Positions 1 to 7,032 of a DNA stretch of 41,276 nucleotides are shown here, one piece after another. Location: positions 1 through 41,276 of the forward strand of contig CAIWMA010000294.1 of assembly GCA_903913645.1 (NCBI GenBank), read 5' to 3'. Each line of letters begins with the position of its first letter. Position 1 is the first letter of the stretch. The position numbers and the translations under genes are program-made. The stretch comes from an uncultured Bacteroidales bacterium. GTDB lineage: Bacteria > Bacteroidota > Bacteroidia > Bacteroidales > UBA4417. Below the pieces are notes generated by a model, which was given only the letters and a program-made list of their open reading frames with translations, searched no databases and was not told the DNA's origin.

Positions 1-1338
1 AGGCGCTTCCTCAACAATGGCAAGCCCTGTCGTTATTTGATGCCGGCGTTCAAACACATTGCCCATGGCTACCGCCACATAATTCATATGGTCGTTGGTA
101 TAAGTGCGTCGCGGGATGGCAAGCCTGAGTAATTCAAGTTCCGGGTAGCGGTTTTCGCGGGTAACGGGATCTCGGTCAGCCATAATGGCGCCGATTTCAA
201 CACCTCTTACGCCTGCTTCAATATACAATTCAACAGCCAAAGTCTGTGCCCTGAAATGTTCCTTTGGCAGATGCGAAAGCACTTTGCTCGCATCCACAAA
301 AATGGCATGTCCACCGTAAGGCATCTGGACAGGAACACCAAATCCAGTCATTTTCTGTCCAAGCATTCCAACCTGGTTAATCCTGCTTTTTAAATAATTA
401 AACTCGGTTCCTTCGTATAAACCCTGTGCCATTGCATTCAGGTCGCGGCCGGCAAGTCCGCCATACGTTAAAAACCCTTCAAACATTATATTGAACACCG
501 ATGCCTGCCTGAAAAGTTCAGGATCGCGCAAGGCAATAAATCCGCCAATATTTACAATTGCATCTTTCTTGCTGCTCATGGTCATGCCATCGGCATACGA
601 AAACATTTCGGCAACAATTTCGCGGATGCTTCGGTCCTGCTGGCCTTCTTCCCTGGCTTTGATAAAATATGCGTTTTCGGCAAAACGAGCAGAATCGAAA
701 ATTACAGGAACATTATATTTATCGGCTAATAGTCTTACACCCTTTATGTTGGCAAGCGAAACCGGTTGGCCGCCCGACGAATTGCAGGTTATGGTAACAA
801 TAATCATCGAAACCTTTTCGCAGGGATATTTTTTAAGTACATCTTCAAGTTTACCGAGATCCAGGTTTCCTTTAAAAGGATGATCTATAGTTGTATCAAA
901 AGCTTCGTCAATAGTGCAATCGATGGCTTCGGCCTTTCGGAATTCTATATGGCCTTTGGTTGTGTCGAAATGGGAGTTTCCCGGAACAACATTTCCTTCT
1001 TTAACCAGGACGCTGAAAAGCACATTTTCGGCAGCGCGACCCTGGTGGGTTGGGAGGAAATAATCGAAACCCAGTAAATCCTTTATTGCTGATTTCAGCT
1101 TGTAATAAGATGAAGCCCCGGCATAACTTTCGTCGCCCAGCATCATTTCGCTCCATTGCCTGTCGCTCATGGCGCCGGTGCCCGAATCGGTTAGCAGGTC
1201 AATAAAAACCTGGTCGCTTCGAAGATTGAATAAGTTGTAACCGGCTTCTTTTATCCATTGTTCACGCTCTTCGCGTGTACTGCAGCGGATGGACTCCACC
1301 ATTTTTATCCTGTAAGGTTCTGCAAAAGGTAATTCCAT
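1..1338 (-). CDS. tnaA: Tryptophanase (tryptophan indole-lyase), C-terminus cut by window edge
   Basis: A PLP-dependent beta-eliminating lyase that splits L-tryptophan into indole, pyruvate and ammonia in the cytoplasm. The 446 residues visible run without interruption from an ATG at 1338 to the window edge. The family hallmarks are present: FIDLLTDSGT near residue 45, THQGR near 95, DSARFAENAYF near 215, and the PLP-lysine region MSSKKDAIVNIGG near 260. The close homologue tyrosine phenol-lyase is disfavoured at two specificity positions. An Asp stands in HFDTTKGH, where TPL has Thr, and Ile stands in GVEIG, where TPL has Arg. About 20-30 C-terminal residues are expected to lie outside the window. 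A minus-strand -7 box lies about 150 bases upstream. The tryptophanase call is firm from family knowledge; the physiological role is inferred. Confidence 0.93.
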   Translation of the reverse strand, partial: MELPFAEPYRIKMVESIRCSTREEREQWIKEAGYNLFNLRSDQVFIDLLTDSGTGAMSDRQWSEMMLGDESYAGASSYYKLKSAIKDLLGFDYFLPTHQGRAAENVLFSVLVKEGNVVPGNSHFDTTKGHIEFRKAEAIDCTIDEAFDTTIDHPFKGNLDLGKLEDVLKKYPCEKVSMIIVTITCNSSGGQPVSLANIKGVRLLADKYNVPVIFDSARFAENAYFIKAREEGQQDRSIREIVAEMFSYADGMTMSSKKDAIVNIGGFIALRDPELFRQASVFNIMFEGFLTYGGLAGRDLNAMAQGLYEGTEFNYLKSRINQVGMLGQKMTGFGVPVQMPYGGHAIFVDASKVLSHLPKEHFRAQTLAVELYIEAGVRGVEIGAIMADRDPVTRENRYPELELLRLAIPRRTYTNDHMNYVAVAMGNVFERRHQITTGLAIVEEAP

Positions 1339-1490
1339 GGTATTAATCTTTAGAAAAAATAAAAAATACGAAAGTAAATGAGCTAAACGAATAGACTCAC
1401 GAACTCGTCGCGTCTTTTTATATTTCTGAAAATCAACTTTTTAACCTTTAACATGATTCTGAAAGGGGAATTACATTAATTGTGAGATGT

Positions 1491-1498
1491 CAAATATA
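1491..1498 (-). promoter_or_regulatory. Candidate -7 promoter element for tnaA
   Basis: On the minus strand this reads TATATTTG, an exact match to the Bacteroidota -7 consensus TAnnTTTG. It would give a leader of about 145 bases before the tnaA ATG. A second, weaker box (TACTTTCG, 1369-1376 on the minus strand) lies closer to the gene. No convincing -33 TTG accompanies either box. Confidence 0.45.
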
Positions 1499-1553
1499 CA
1501 TTATTTTGTTACGAAACATTAAAAAGCGAACTTTGTGGAAGAAAATTTATCTT

Positions 1554-1609
1554 GAAGTAGGGAGTCGGAAGTCCGGAGTCGGAAGTCGGAAGCTGGGAAT
1601 TGGGAATTG
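1554..1609. repeat. Heptad tract 1 (words GGAGTCG / GAAGTCG / GGAATTG)
   Basis: Eight consecutive 7-base units fit the pattern G-R-A-R-K-Y-G and drift from GAAGTAG through GGAGTCG to GGAATTG. The period is exactly 7 with no indels. It lies between the divergent tnaA and esterase genes. Confidence 0.8.
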
Positions 1610-1727
1610 GAGATGAATGCGATGCGTGGTAGCAACTCATCTGATTTTGAACCATGTTATTGAAAGAAGCATAATACCAAATAACTGAAAAGAAAGCCTT
1701 AAAAGATCGCGCAAGCAATAGTCCGGG

Positions 1728-1755
1728 ATCTCCAGACCTCCGTCTCCCGTCTTCC
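1728..1755. repeat. Heptad tract 1b, pyrimidine-rich (GTCTCCC-like)
   Basis: Four 7-base units (ATCTCCA, GACCTCC, GTCTCCC, GTCTTCC) are rich in pyrimidines on the plus strand. They are roughly the opposite-strand counterpart of the purine-rich tract at 1554-1609 in the same gap. Confidence 0.6.
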
Positions 1756-1808
1756 AGCCATTTTTTACCCTTACTCTAATAAACATACTGAACCCAAAGA
1801 ACTGCATT

Positions 1809-3188
1809 ATGTTAAAACAATTCCTTTTCTCTGCATCATGTTTTTTGTTGATCATGACATCTGTTTCGTGTGTTTCGGGGCAACAACATAAATTTATGGA
1901 ATTCGAAAATTCAAAAGTTTATCCTTCTGTGGCCTGCACTGCGGATACGAATACAAGCTATGCCTTGTTCTTGCCGCCTCAATACGAAAAAAGCAAACCA
2001 TGCCCGATTCTTATTATTTTCGATCCTTCAGGCAGCGGGCTTCTGCCAGTGAACCTGTTTAATGCTGAAGCTGCAAAAAACGGATTTATCATTGCCGGCT
2101 CAAATAATTCAAGAAACGGGATGGCTTTTGAACAAACCAATGCAATTTACCACAAAATGCTTGCTGACATTACAGCAAGGTTCAATATTGAAAAGAAAGC
2201 TGTTTACCTCGCTGGATTTTCAGGTGGTTCGCGGGTTGCTGCTTCCATAGCCATAACCGAAGGTGGAATAGCCGGTATCATTGGCTGCAGCGCAGGTTTG
2301 CCGGATATAAAGCAGAATCCAGTCGGTCCATTCAGCTACCTGGCTGTCACGGGAACACAGGATTTTAATTATTACGAAATGCAGCAGCTTGACGAATCGC
2401 TCGAATCTGCTAAATATCAGCATCATTTGCTGGTATTCGACGGCAAACATCAATGGCCGCCAAAAGAGATGATTCCTGATATTTTCACATGGCTCCGGTT
2501 CGATGCCATGCGCCAGCAAGCCATTCCTACCGAAAGGGCAGAAATTAACCTCTTTATCGAAAAAAATGATAAAATCGCTGAATCACTCATTGGTAAAGGA
2601 CAACTTCGCGAGCGGCAGGCCATGTTTATCAAAATGTTGCATTACCTGCAGGGGCTTACTGATGTTGCTCCGCTACAGGCTGAAATCACAAAACTATCGG
2701 CTGAAAAAGAGATTATTGATTACAACAAACAGCAAAAAGAACTCTTTTACCTGGAACAGCAATTACAGCAGAAATATTTTCCTGAATTGCAGCTGAAAAA
2801 CGTTGAATGGTGGACTTCCGAAACCACACAACTCCAGGCGCTGACCAAAAACCCAAGGAAACCCGATTTAAACCATGTCTATCAAAGGCTGCTTGCATTT
2901 CTGAGTATGAATTGCTATATGTACTCAAACCATGCCTTTAAAGATGGGAACATGGAATTAGCTGCACGATTTATTGAAATTTATCGTCTAGTTGATCCAA
3001 CAAATGCGGAACATCGTTACATGGCAGCCAAAGTAGCTGCAATAAATCAAAATCCGGATGCTTGTTTTATTGCCCTGAATCAAGCCTTTGACCTGGGATT
3101 TAAGGATATTAACCGCCTGAAAAATGACGCAGATTTCAAGGCATACCGGGAGGATGAAAGATTTATAAGTCTTCTAAACAGGAAATAA
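1809..3188 (+). CDS. Secreted alpha/beta-hydrolase (esterase-like) with helical C-terminal region
   Basis: A 459-residue exported protein, probably a serine esterase or peptidase-like hydrolase; the substrate is unknown. A hydrophobic signal peptide covers residues 1-24. It could be cut after VSG or lipidated at Cys21 (SVSC, a poor lipobox). The alpha/beta-hydrolase core (about 45-230) has the nucleophile elbow GFSGG with Ser138. Asp185 (TGTQDFNY) and His214 (DGKHQW) follow in the right order for the triad. Residues 240-350 look helical. The last 80 residues resemble a TPR-like unit ending in the common pattern of an Asp-Phe/Arg-Phe pair before a short tail. It stands alone on the plus strand, and no good -7 box is visible upstream. 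The fold is well supported; the function is not. Confidence 0.72.
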   Translation: MLKQFLFSASCFLLIMTSVSCVSGQQHKFMEFENSKVYPSVACTADTNTSYALFLPPQYEKSKPCPILIIFDPSGSGLLPVNLFNAEAAKNGFIIAGSNNSRNGMAFEQTNAIYHKMLADITARFNIEKKAVYLAGFSGGSRVAASIAITEGGIAGIIGCSAGLPDIKQNPVGPFSYLAVTGTQDFNYYEMQQLDESLESAKYQHHLLVFDGKHQWPPKEMIPDIFTWLRFDAMRQQAIPTERAEINLFIEKNDKIAESLIGKGQLRERQAMFIKMLHYLQGLTDVAPLQAEITKLSAEKEIIDYNKQQKELFYLEQQLQQKYFPELQLKNVEWWTSETTQLQALTKNPRKPDLNHVYQRLLAFLSMNCYMYSNHAFKDGNMELAARFIEIYRLVDPTNAEHRYMAAKVAAINQNPDACFIALNQAFDLGFKDINRLKNDADFKAYREDERFISLLNRK

Positions 3189-3210
3189 TTATGCCTGCCA
3201 TTTCATAAAA

Positions 3211-3245
3211 GTTCCTAGTCCCAAATTCCAAGAACCAAATCCCAA
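3211..3245. repeat. Heptad tract 2 (ATTCCAA / ATCCCAA)
   Basis: Five 7-base units (GTTCCTA, GTCCCAA, ATTCCAA, GAACCAA, ATCCCAA) begin 22 bases after the esterase stop codon. The period is exact. Confidence 0.75.
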
Positions 3246-3290
3246 GGAGGAAGATAGAATTTTATTGTTAGTGTAATATCGATTTAAAGT

Positions 3291-3325
3291 TCTAGGAATT
3301 TGAAACTTGAGATTTGAAACTTAAA
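3291..3325. repeat. Heptad tract 2b (ATTTGAA / ACTTGAG)
   Basis: Five 7-base units include ATTTGAA twice, 14 bases apart, alternating with ACTTGAG and ACTTAAA. This is the second tract in the same gap and carries a different word from the first. Confidence 0.65.
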
Positions 3326-3363
3326 ACGCAACATTGATTAAATCCGGCAAAATATTTCATTCA

Positions 3364-3505
3364 TGGTGTAACTTTCCCTTCCGTTGATCGTCATAGAAAC
3401 AGAAAAGGAAGACACACGATGAAATTCTGAATTCTGATTAAAAATATCCGTTTACCCAACTATATGATCACCTGCTGTGGCGCAAAAACTTCAGCAGGTT
3501 TTTTT
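3364..3505 (+). ncRNA. Candidate small RNA element A, ending in an intrinsic terminator
   Basis: The element contains TGGTGTAACT (3364-3373) and AAATATCCGT (3442-3451). Both words recur in the same order, each upstream of a terminator, at 6910-6919 and 6967-6976. The terminator lies 280 bases beyond the preceding stop codon, which is far for a gene terminator and suggests a separate transcript. No promoter is confidently seen, so this is a suggestion only. Confidence 0.3.
3471..3505 (+). terminator. Intrinsic terminator upstream of mrdA
   Basis: A 7-bp stem CCTGCTG/CAGCAGG (3471-3477 with 3492-3498) is followed by seven T residues (3499-3505). It ends either the esterase transcript or the candidate small RNA, and isolates the mrdA promoter. 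Confidence 0.8.
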
Positions 3506-3560
3506 ATGCCATAAATGAGATAAATATTAAGAGATTGCAATATATGATCTCTGTATTCTG

Positions 3561-3568
3561 TATTTTTG
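3561..3568 (+). promoter_or_regulatory. -7 promoter element for mrdA-rodA
   Basis: TATTTTTG matches TAnnTTTG. Transcription would start near 3575, leaving a leader of about 45 bases to the ATG at 3619. This supports the downstream start for mrdA over the longer frame from 3535. Confidence 0.5.
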
Positions 3569-3618
3569 CACCACTTATTTATTTTGACTCCAGCTCATTT
3601 TACAATTTAATTCTTTCA

Positions 3619-5430
3619 ATGGCCAGCCGCATTTACGCCGATCGTAAACTTGTTATAATCACAACCTTCCTGGCAATCGGGTTTATCTATCTTATCCGGT
3701 TATTTTATATTCAGGTCATCGACAGAAGTTATACCCTTTCGGCTAATAACAATGTGCTTCGTTACGTTACACAGTTCCCTGCCCGCGGACTGATTTACGA
3801 CCGCAACGGTAAATTGCTTTTATACAACGAAGCAGTTTATGACCTTATGGTGATTCCCCGCCAGGTAAAAGACCTTGATACAGCCGAAATATGCCGATTA
3901 CTCGATATTTCTAAAGAGGGTTTTATGGAGCGGATGAAAAGAGCACGCGATTATTCGCCTATGCTGGCATCGCCATTTGAAAAACAAATTTCAAAAGAGA
4001 CATACGGCTACATTGAGGAAAAACTCTACCGCTTCAGGGGATTCTTCGTTCAGCCACGTACGCTGCGAAAATACCCCATGTCAATTGGAGCGCACCTTTT
4101 AGGGTATATTGGTGAAGTAACGCCAGCCCAGGTCGAAAAAAATGTGTATTACAAGCAAGGCGATTATATTGGCATTAGCGGAATTGAGCGTGCTTACGAA
4201 AAGGAATTGCGTGGTGTTAAAGGATTGAAGATCCGAATGGTTGATGTGTTTAACCGCGATGTAGGCAGTTTCGAAAATGGCCGTTACGATACAGCTTCGG
4301 TGATGGGCCACGATCTTTACACAGGTATAGACGCCGATTTACAGGAATACGGTGAAAAACTCATGGCTAACAAGCGTGGAAGTATTGTTGCTATTGATCC
4401 CAAAACAGGTGAAATACTTTGTTTCCTTTCAAGCCCGGGATATGATCCGAATCTTTTAGTAGGAAGAGTCCGTGGTAAAAATTTCGGTGACCTTATGAAA
4501 GACCCGGTCAAACCTTTGCTCAACCGCGCTATTATGGGGCAGTACCCGCCAGGGTCTACTTTCAAAATGGCAAATGACATGGTTGGTTTGCAAATGGGCG
4601 TTATTACGAAAGAAACGCGCTTTACCTGCCAGGGGCCAGGTTCATCGCCTATAAAATGTACCCATAACCATGTATCACCACTCGATGTTTACATGGCTAT
4701 CCAGCAATCGTGTAATCCATTCCACTGGCAGGTGTTCCGGGCTATTATGAGTGATCCGAATTACGAAACCGTAAAACAGCGCTACGATGTATGGCGTAAT
4801 CACCTCACAAGCATGGGATTTGGGAGGATACTGAATACTGACCTGGCATTTGAATTGAAAGGGAACCTCCCTCCTTCCTCCGTATTTGATAAAATCTACG
4901 GCAAGGACCATTGGAATGCAATGACGATACGTTCGCTGTCCATCGGGCAGGGAGAAGTTCTAACCACTCCCCTCCAACTTGTAAATTACGCTTCGATGGT
5001 AGCTAACAGGGGAATTTTTTATCCGCCTCATGTGGTTCGTTCTGTTGGAACTGATAAAACAAAATTTTCCTCGCAAAAGAATGTTGCCACTATTAATCCT
5101 GAGTATATTGATGTGGTAATCCAGGGAATGACAGAAGTATTTGCCGGGGAGCATGGAACCGCTAGGGCTTATAAAATTGACAGTATTACCATGGCAGGGA
5201 AAACCGGAACAGCGCAAACCTCCAGTGGAAAAGATAATTCGAATTTCATTGCCTTTGCCCCCGTTGAAAATCCACAGATAGCGATTTGTGTTATCGTTGA
5301 AGAAGCTGGCTTTGGTGCTACATGGGCTGCTCCTATTGCATCGTTAATGATCGAAAAATACATTAAACGCAAAGTTAAACGCAAAGAAATTGAGGATCGA
5401 ATGTTAAATGCTAACCTGTTGAACAATTGA
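3619..5430 (+). CDS. mrdA: Penicillin-binding protein 2 (elongasome D,D-transpeptidase)
   Basis: A class B PBP of 603 residues that cross-links peptidoglycan during cell elongation, anchored in the inner membrane. One N-terminal membrane segment lies at about 11-34. The dimerisation/pedestal region follows, with the typical RGLIYDRNG near 57. The transpeptidase motifs are complete: SxxK as STFK (Ser313, Lys316), SxN as SCN (Ser364) and KTG at 528-530. The ATG at 3619 gives a normal short cytoplasmic tail; the upstream in-frame extension overlaps the promoter and is rejected. It overlaps rodA by 4 bases. In many Bacteroidota mreBCD precede this pair, but here the upstream neighbour is an esterase. 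Confidence 0.95.
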   Translation: MASRIYADRKLVIITTFLAIGFIYLIRLFYIQVIDRSYTLSANNNVLRYVTQFPARGLIYDRNGKLLLYNEAVYDLMVIPRQVKDLDTAEICRLLDISKEGFMERMKRARDYSPMLASPFEKQISKETYGYIEEKLYRFRGFFVQPRTLRKYPMSIGAHLLGYIGEVTPAQVEKNVYYKQGDYIGISGIERAYEKELRGVKGLKIRMVDVFNRDVGSFENGRYDTASVMGHDLYTGIDADLQEYGEKLMANKRGSIVAIDPKTGEILCFLSSPGYDPNLLVGRVRGKNFGDLMKDPVKPLLNRAIMGQYPPGSTFKMANDMVGLQMGVITKETRFTCQGPGSSPIKCTHNHVSPLDVYMAIQQSCNPFHWQVFRAIMSDPNYETVKQRYDVWRNHLTSMGFGRILNTDLAFELKGNLPPSSVFDKIYGKDHWNAMTIRSLSIGQGEVLTTPLQLVNYASMVANRGIFYPPHVVRSVGTDKTKFSSQKNVATINPEYIDVVIQGMTEVFAGEHGTARAYKIDSITMAGKTGTAQTSSGKDNSNFIAFAPVENPQIAICVIVEEAGFGATWAAPIASLMIEKYIKRKVKRKEIEDRMLNANLLNN

Positions 5431-6686
5431 AAGAGCAAAAAGGTATATTCCGACATATCGACCGCACACTGGTGCTACTATACCTCACACTGGTTCTGAT
5501 GGGATGGGTAAGTATTTACGCCGCTGTTTACAACAACGAACACTCAAGCATTCTCGATTTATCGCAATCGTATGGCAAGCAATTGCTGTGGATAGGCACG
5601 TCATTGCTGTTGGCGCTGATGATAATGCTCACCGATGCGAAATTCTTCAACGCTTTTGCATACCCGATTTATATCGGGACTGTATTGCTGCTGGTTATTG
5701 TATTATTTGCCGGTAAAGAAATAGCCGGCTCCAAATCGTGGTTTCAGATCGGGGAATTCAGAATTCAGCCGGCCGAGTTTGCCAAGTTTGCCACCAACCT
5801 TGCACTTGCTCATTTCCTCAGCGTTTTGGATTTTGACAGCCGAAAACGAAAATCACAAATTATTCCTTTGGTTATCCTGGCGGTTCCATCATTACTTATC
5901 CTTTTGCAGAATGATACAGGTTCTGCCCTGGTGTATGCAGCATTTTCATTGGTATTGTTCAGGCAGGGAATGCCTGGCAGTATTCTGCTTTTAGGCGTGG
6001 CTATAGCGATATTGGCGGTTATGACCTTATTGTTTAACCAGTATATTGTTATTGTTTTTGTGGCTGTTATGCTTATTGTTTTTGTTTTCTTTATACGGCG
6101 GACCTGGCAAAATATCGTTAAGGTGATAGGGATTTTTATTGTGGCTTCGGTCTTCGTTTTAAGTGTTGATTATGCTTTCGACAATGTGCTCGAACTTCAT
6201 CAGAAAACACGTATCAACGTACTGCTGGGTAAACAAATCGACCTGAAAGGTGCCGGGTATAACGTAAATCAATCAAAGATAGCAATCGGTTCGGGTGGAT
6301 TCTGGGGAAAAGGCTTCCTGAAAGGCACACAAACCAAGTTCAACTTTGTACCTGAACAAAGCACTGATTTTATTTTTTGTACCGTAGGTGAAGAGTGGGG
6401 ATTTGTAGGCACAACCGTTGTTATGCTGCTGTTCATGGCGCTGATTGTGCGACTTATCATGATGGCCGAGCGACAACGCTCGGATTTCAGCCGGATTTAC
6501 GGGTATGGAGTTGCCTCCATATTGTTTTTCCATTTCTTTGTAAATGTCGGTATGACAATTGGCTTAATGCCGGTAATTGGCATTCCTCTTCCATTCTTCA
6601 GTTACGGGGGCTCTTCGCTCTGGTCCTTCACCATACTGCTGTTTATTTTTATTAAACAGGATTCGAACAGGCTGCAACTGGTGTAA
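5427..6686 (+). CDS. rodA: Rod shape-determining SEDS glycosyltransferase
   Basis: A 419-residue polytopic membrane protein of the SEDS family that polymerises lipid II into glycan strands together with PBP2. It starts with TTG inside the mrdA stop (TTGA, 4-base overlap), a clear sign of translational coupling. Family signatures are visible: WFQIGEFRIQPAEFAK near 105-120, QNDTGSALV near 161-169, PEQSTDF with the expected essential Asp at 314, and IPLPFFSYGGSS near 386-397. The loop between about 220 and 300 is fairly long. A short heptad tract and then a bidirectional terminator follow the gene. Confidence 0.95.
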   Translation: MKEQKGIFRHIDRTLVLLYLTLVLMGWVSIYAAVYNNEHSSILDLSQSYGKQLLWIGTSLLLALMIMLTDAKFFNAFAYPIYIGTVLLLVIVLFAGKEIAGSKSWFQIGEFRIQPAEFAKFATNLALAHFLSVLDFDSRKRKSQIIPLVILAVPSLLILLQNDTGSALVYAAFSLVLFRQGMPGSILLLGVAIAILAVMTLLFNQYIVIVFVAVMLIVFVFFIRRTWQNIVKVIGIFIVASVFVLSVDYAFDNVLELHQKTRINVLLGKQIDLKGAGYNVNQSKIAIGSGGFWGKGFLKGTQTKFNFVPEQSTDFIFCTVGEEWGFVGTTVVMLLFMALIVRLIMMAERQRSDFSRIYGYGVASILFFHFFVNVGMTIGLMPVIGIPLPFFSYGGSSLWSFTILLFIFIKQDSNRLQLV

Positions 6687-6753
6687 ATTAAACCACTTCC
6701 AGTAAATTCCGTAAAAGCAGCTTTTTACAAGAAAGTTTATGCCTAACTCGCCA

Positions 6754-6788
6754 TACTCTATACTCTATACTCTATACTATATACTCTG
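6754..6788. repeat. Heptad tract 3 (TACTCTA)
   Basis: Five 7-base units: TACTCTA three times, TACTATA, TACTCTG. This is one of the purest tracts in the window and lies 67 bases after the rodA stop. Confidence 0.85.
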
Positions 6789-6909
6789 GCAGAGGGATTT
6801 AAATAAGTATGGGATAAAACCCTGACAGAAATATATAGAAAGGGTACAGAAAATATTCATATCGCGTTATTCATCTCACTCACATGATGAGAAGAGAAAT
6901 AATATCAGG

Positions 6910-7011
6910 TGGTGTAACTCTGGAAAGTTGTTCAAAGAGCAACATAAAGCAGAAATAGTTCAGCAGAAATATCCGTATAAAAAAAACCGCCCCGTTTCCG
7001 GAGCGGTTTTT
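6910..7011 (+). ncRNA. Candidate small RNA element B, ending in an intrinsic terminator
   Basis: It shares TGGTGTAACT (6910-6919) and AAATATCCGT (6967-6976) with element A at 3364-3505, in the same order and before a terminator. A small hairpin with arms GTTG/CAAC lies between them. It could be the 3' part of the rodA transcript rather than a separate RNA. Confidence 0.28.
6979..7011. terminator. Bidirectional intrinsic terminator between rodA and ppiD
   Basis: Arms ACCGC/GCGGT are extended by CCG/CGG around a TTT loop. There are eight A residues on the left (6979-6986) and five T residues on the right (7007-7011). It works for the minus-strand ppiD transcript (T8) and plausibly for plus-strand transcripts arriving from rodA. 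Confidence 0.85.
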
Positions 7012-7032
7012 ATACCTATCAATTCATTGTAG

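Larger units (their letters stand above)
1339..1808. other. Divergent intergenic region between tnaA and the esterase gene
   Basis: This 470-base gap holds the tnaA leader and promoter candidates on the minus strand. It also holds two heptad-periodic tracts (1554-1609 and 1728-1755). No further protein-coding gene or RNA gene is recognisable. The only short reading frame upstream of tnaA (1383-1454, minus) has no Trp codon. Confidence 0.6.
3189..3618. other. Gap between esterase and mrdA: two heptad tracts, candidate small RNA, terminator, mrdA promoter
   Basis: No protein gene is supported in these 430 bases. The reading frame of mrdA stays open upstream to 3535. However, that stretch contains the mrdA -7 box and encodes nothing like the conserved PBP2 N-terminus. 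The stretch 3364-3505 carries two 10-base words shared with the gap after rodA and ends in an intrinsic terminator (see findings). Confidence 0.6.
6687..7032. other. Convergent gap between rodA and ppiD
   Basis: 346 bases without a protein gene. It contains the TACTCTA heptad tract, candidate RNA element B and the bidirectional terminator. Confidence 0.65.

Noticed and set aside
1383-1454. A 23-codon reading frame on the minus strand in the tnaA leader, resembling a TnaC leader peptide by position
   Set aside because: It contains no Trp codon and no TnaC-like pattern, and there is no known tnaC-type control in Bacteroidota. It is most likely chance.
1509-1718. Short minus-strand frame over heptad tract 1 with a Pro/Ser/Leu periodic peptide
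   Set aside because: The 7-residue periodicity of the peptide is produced by the 7-base DNA repeat, so it is not evidence for a gene.
3535-3618. Extension of mrdA by 28 codons upstream
   Set aside because: The stretch overlaps a -7 promoter box, lacks homology to PBP2 N-termini, and would place a second hydrophobic stretch before the normal membrane anchor.
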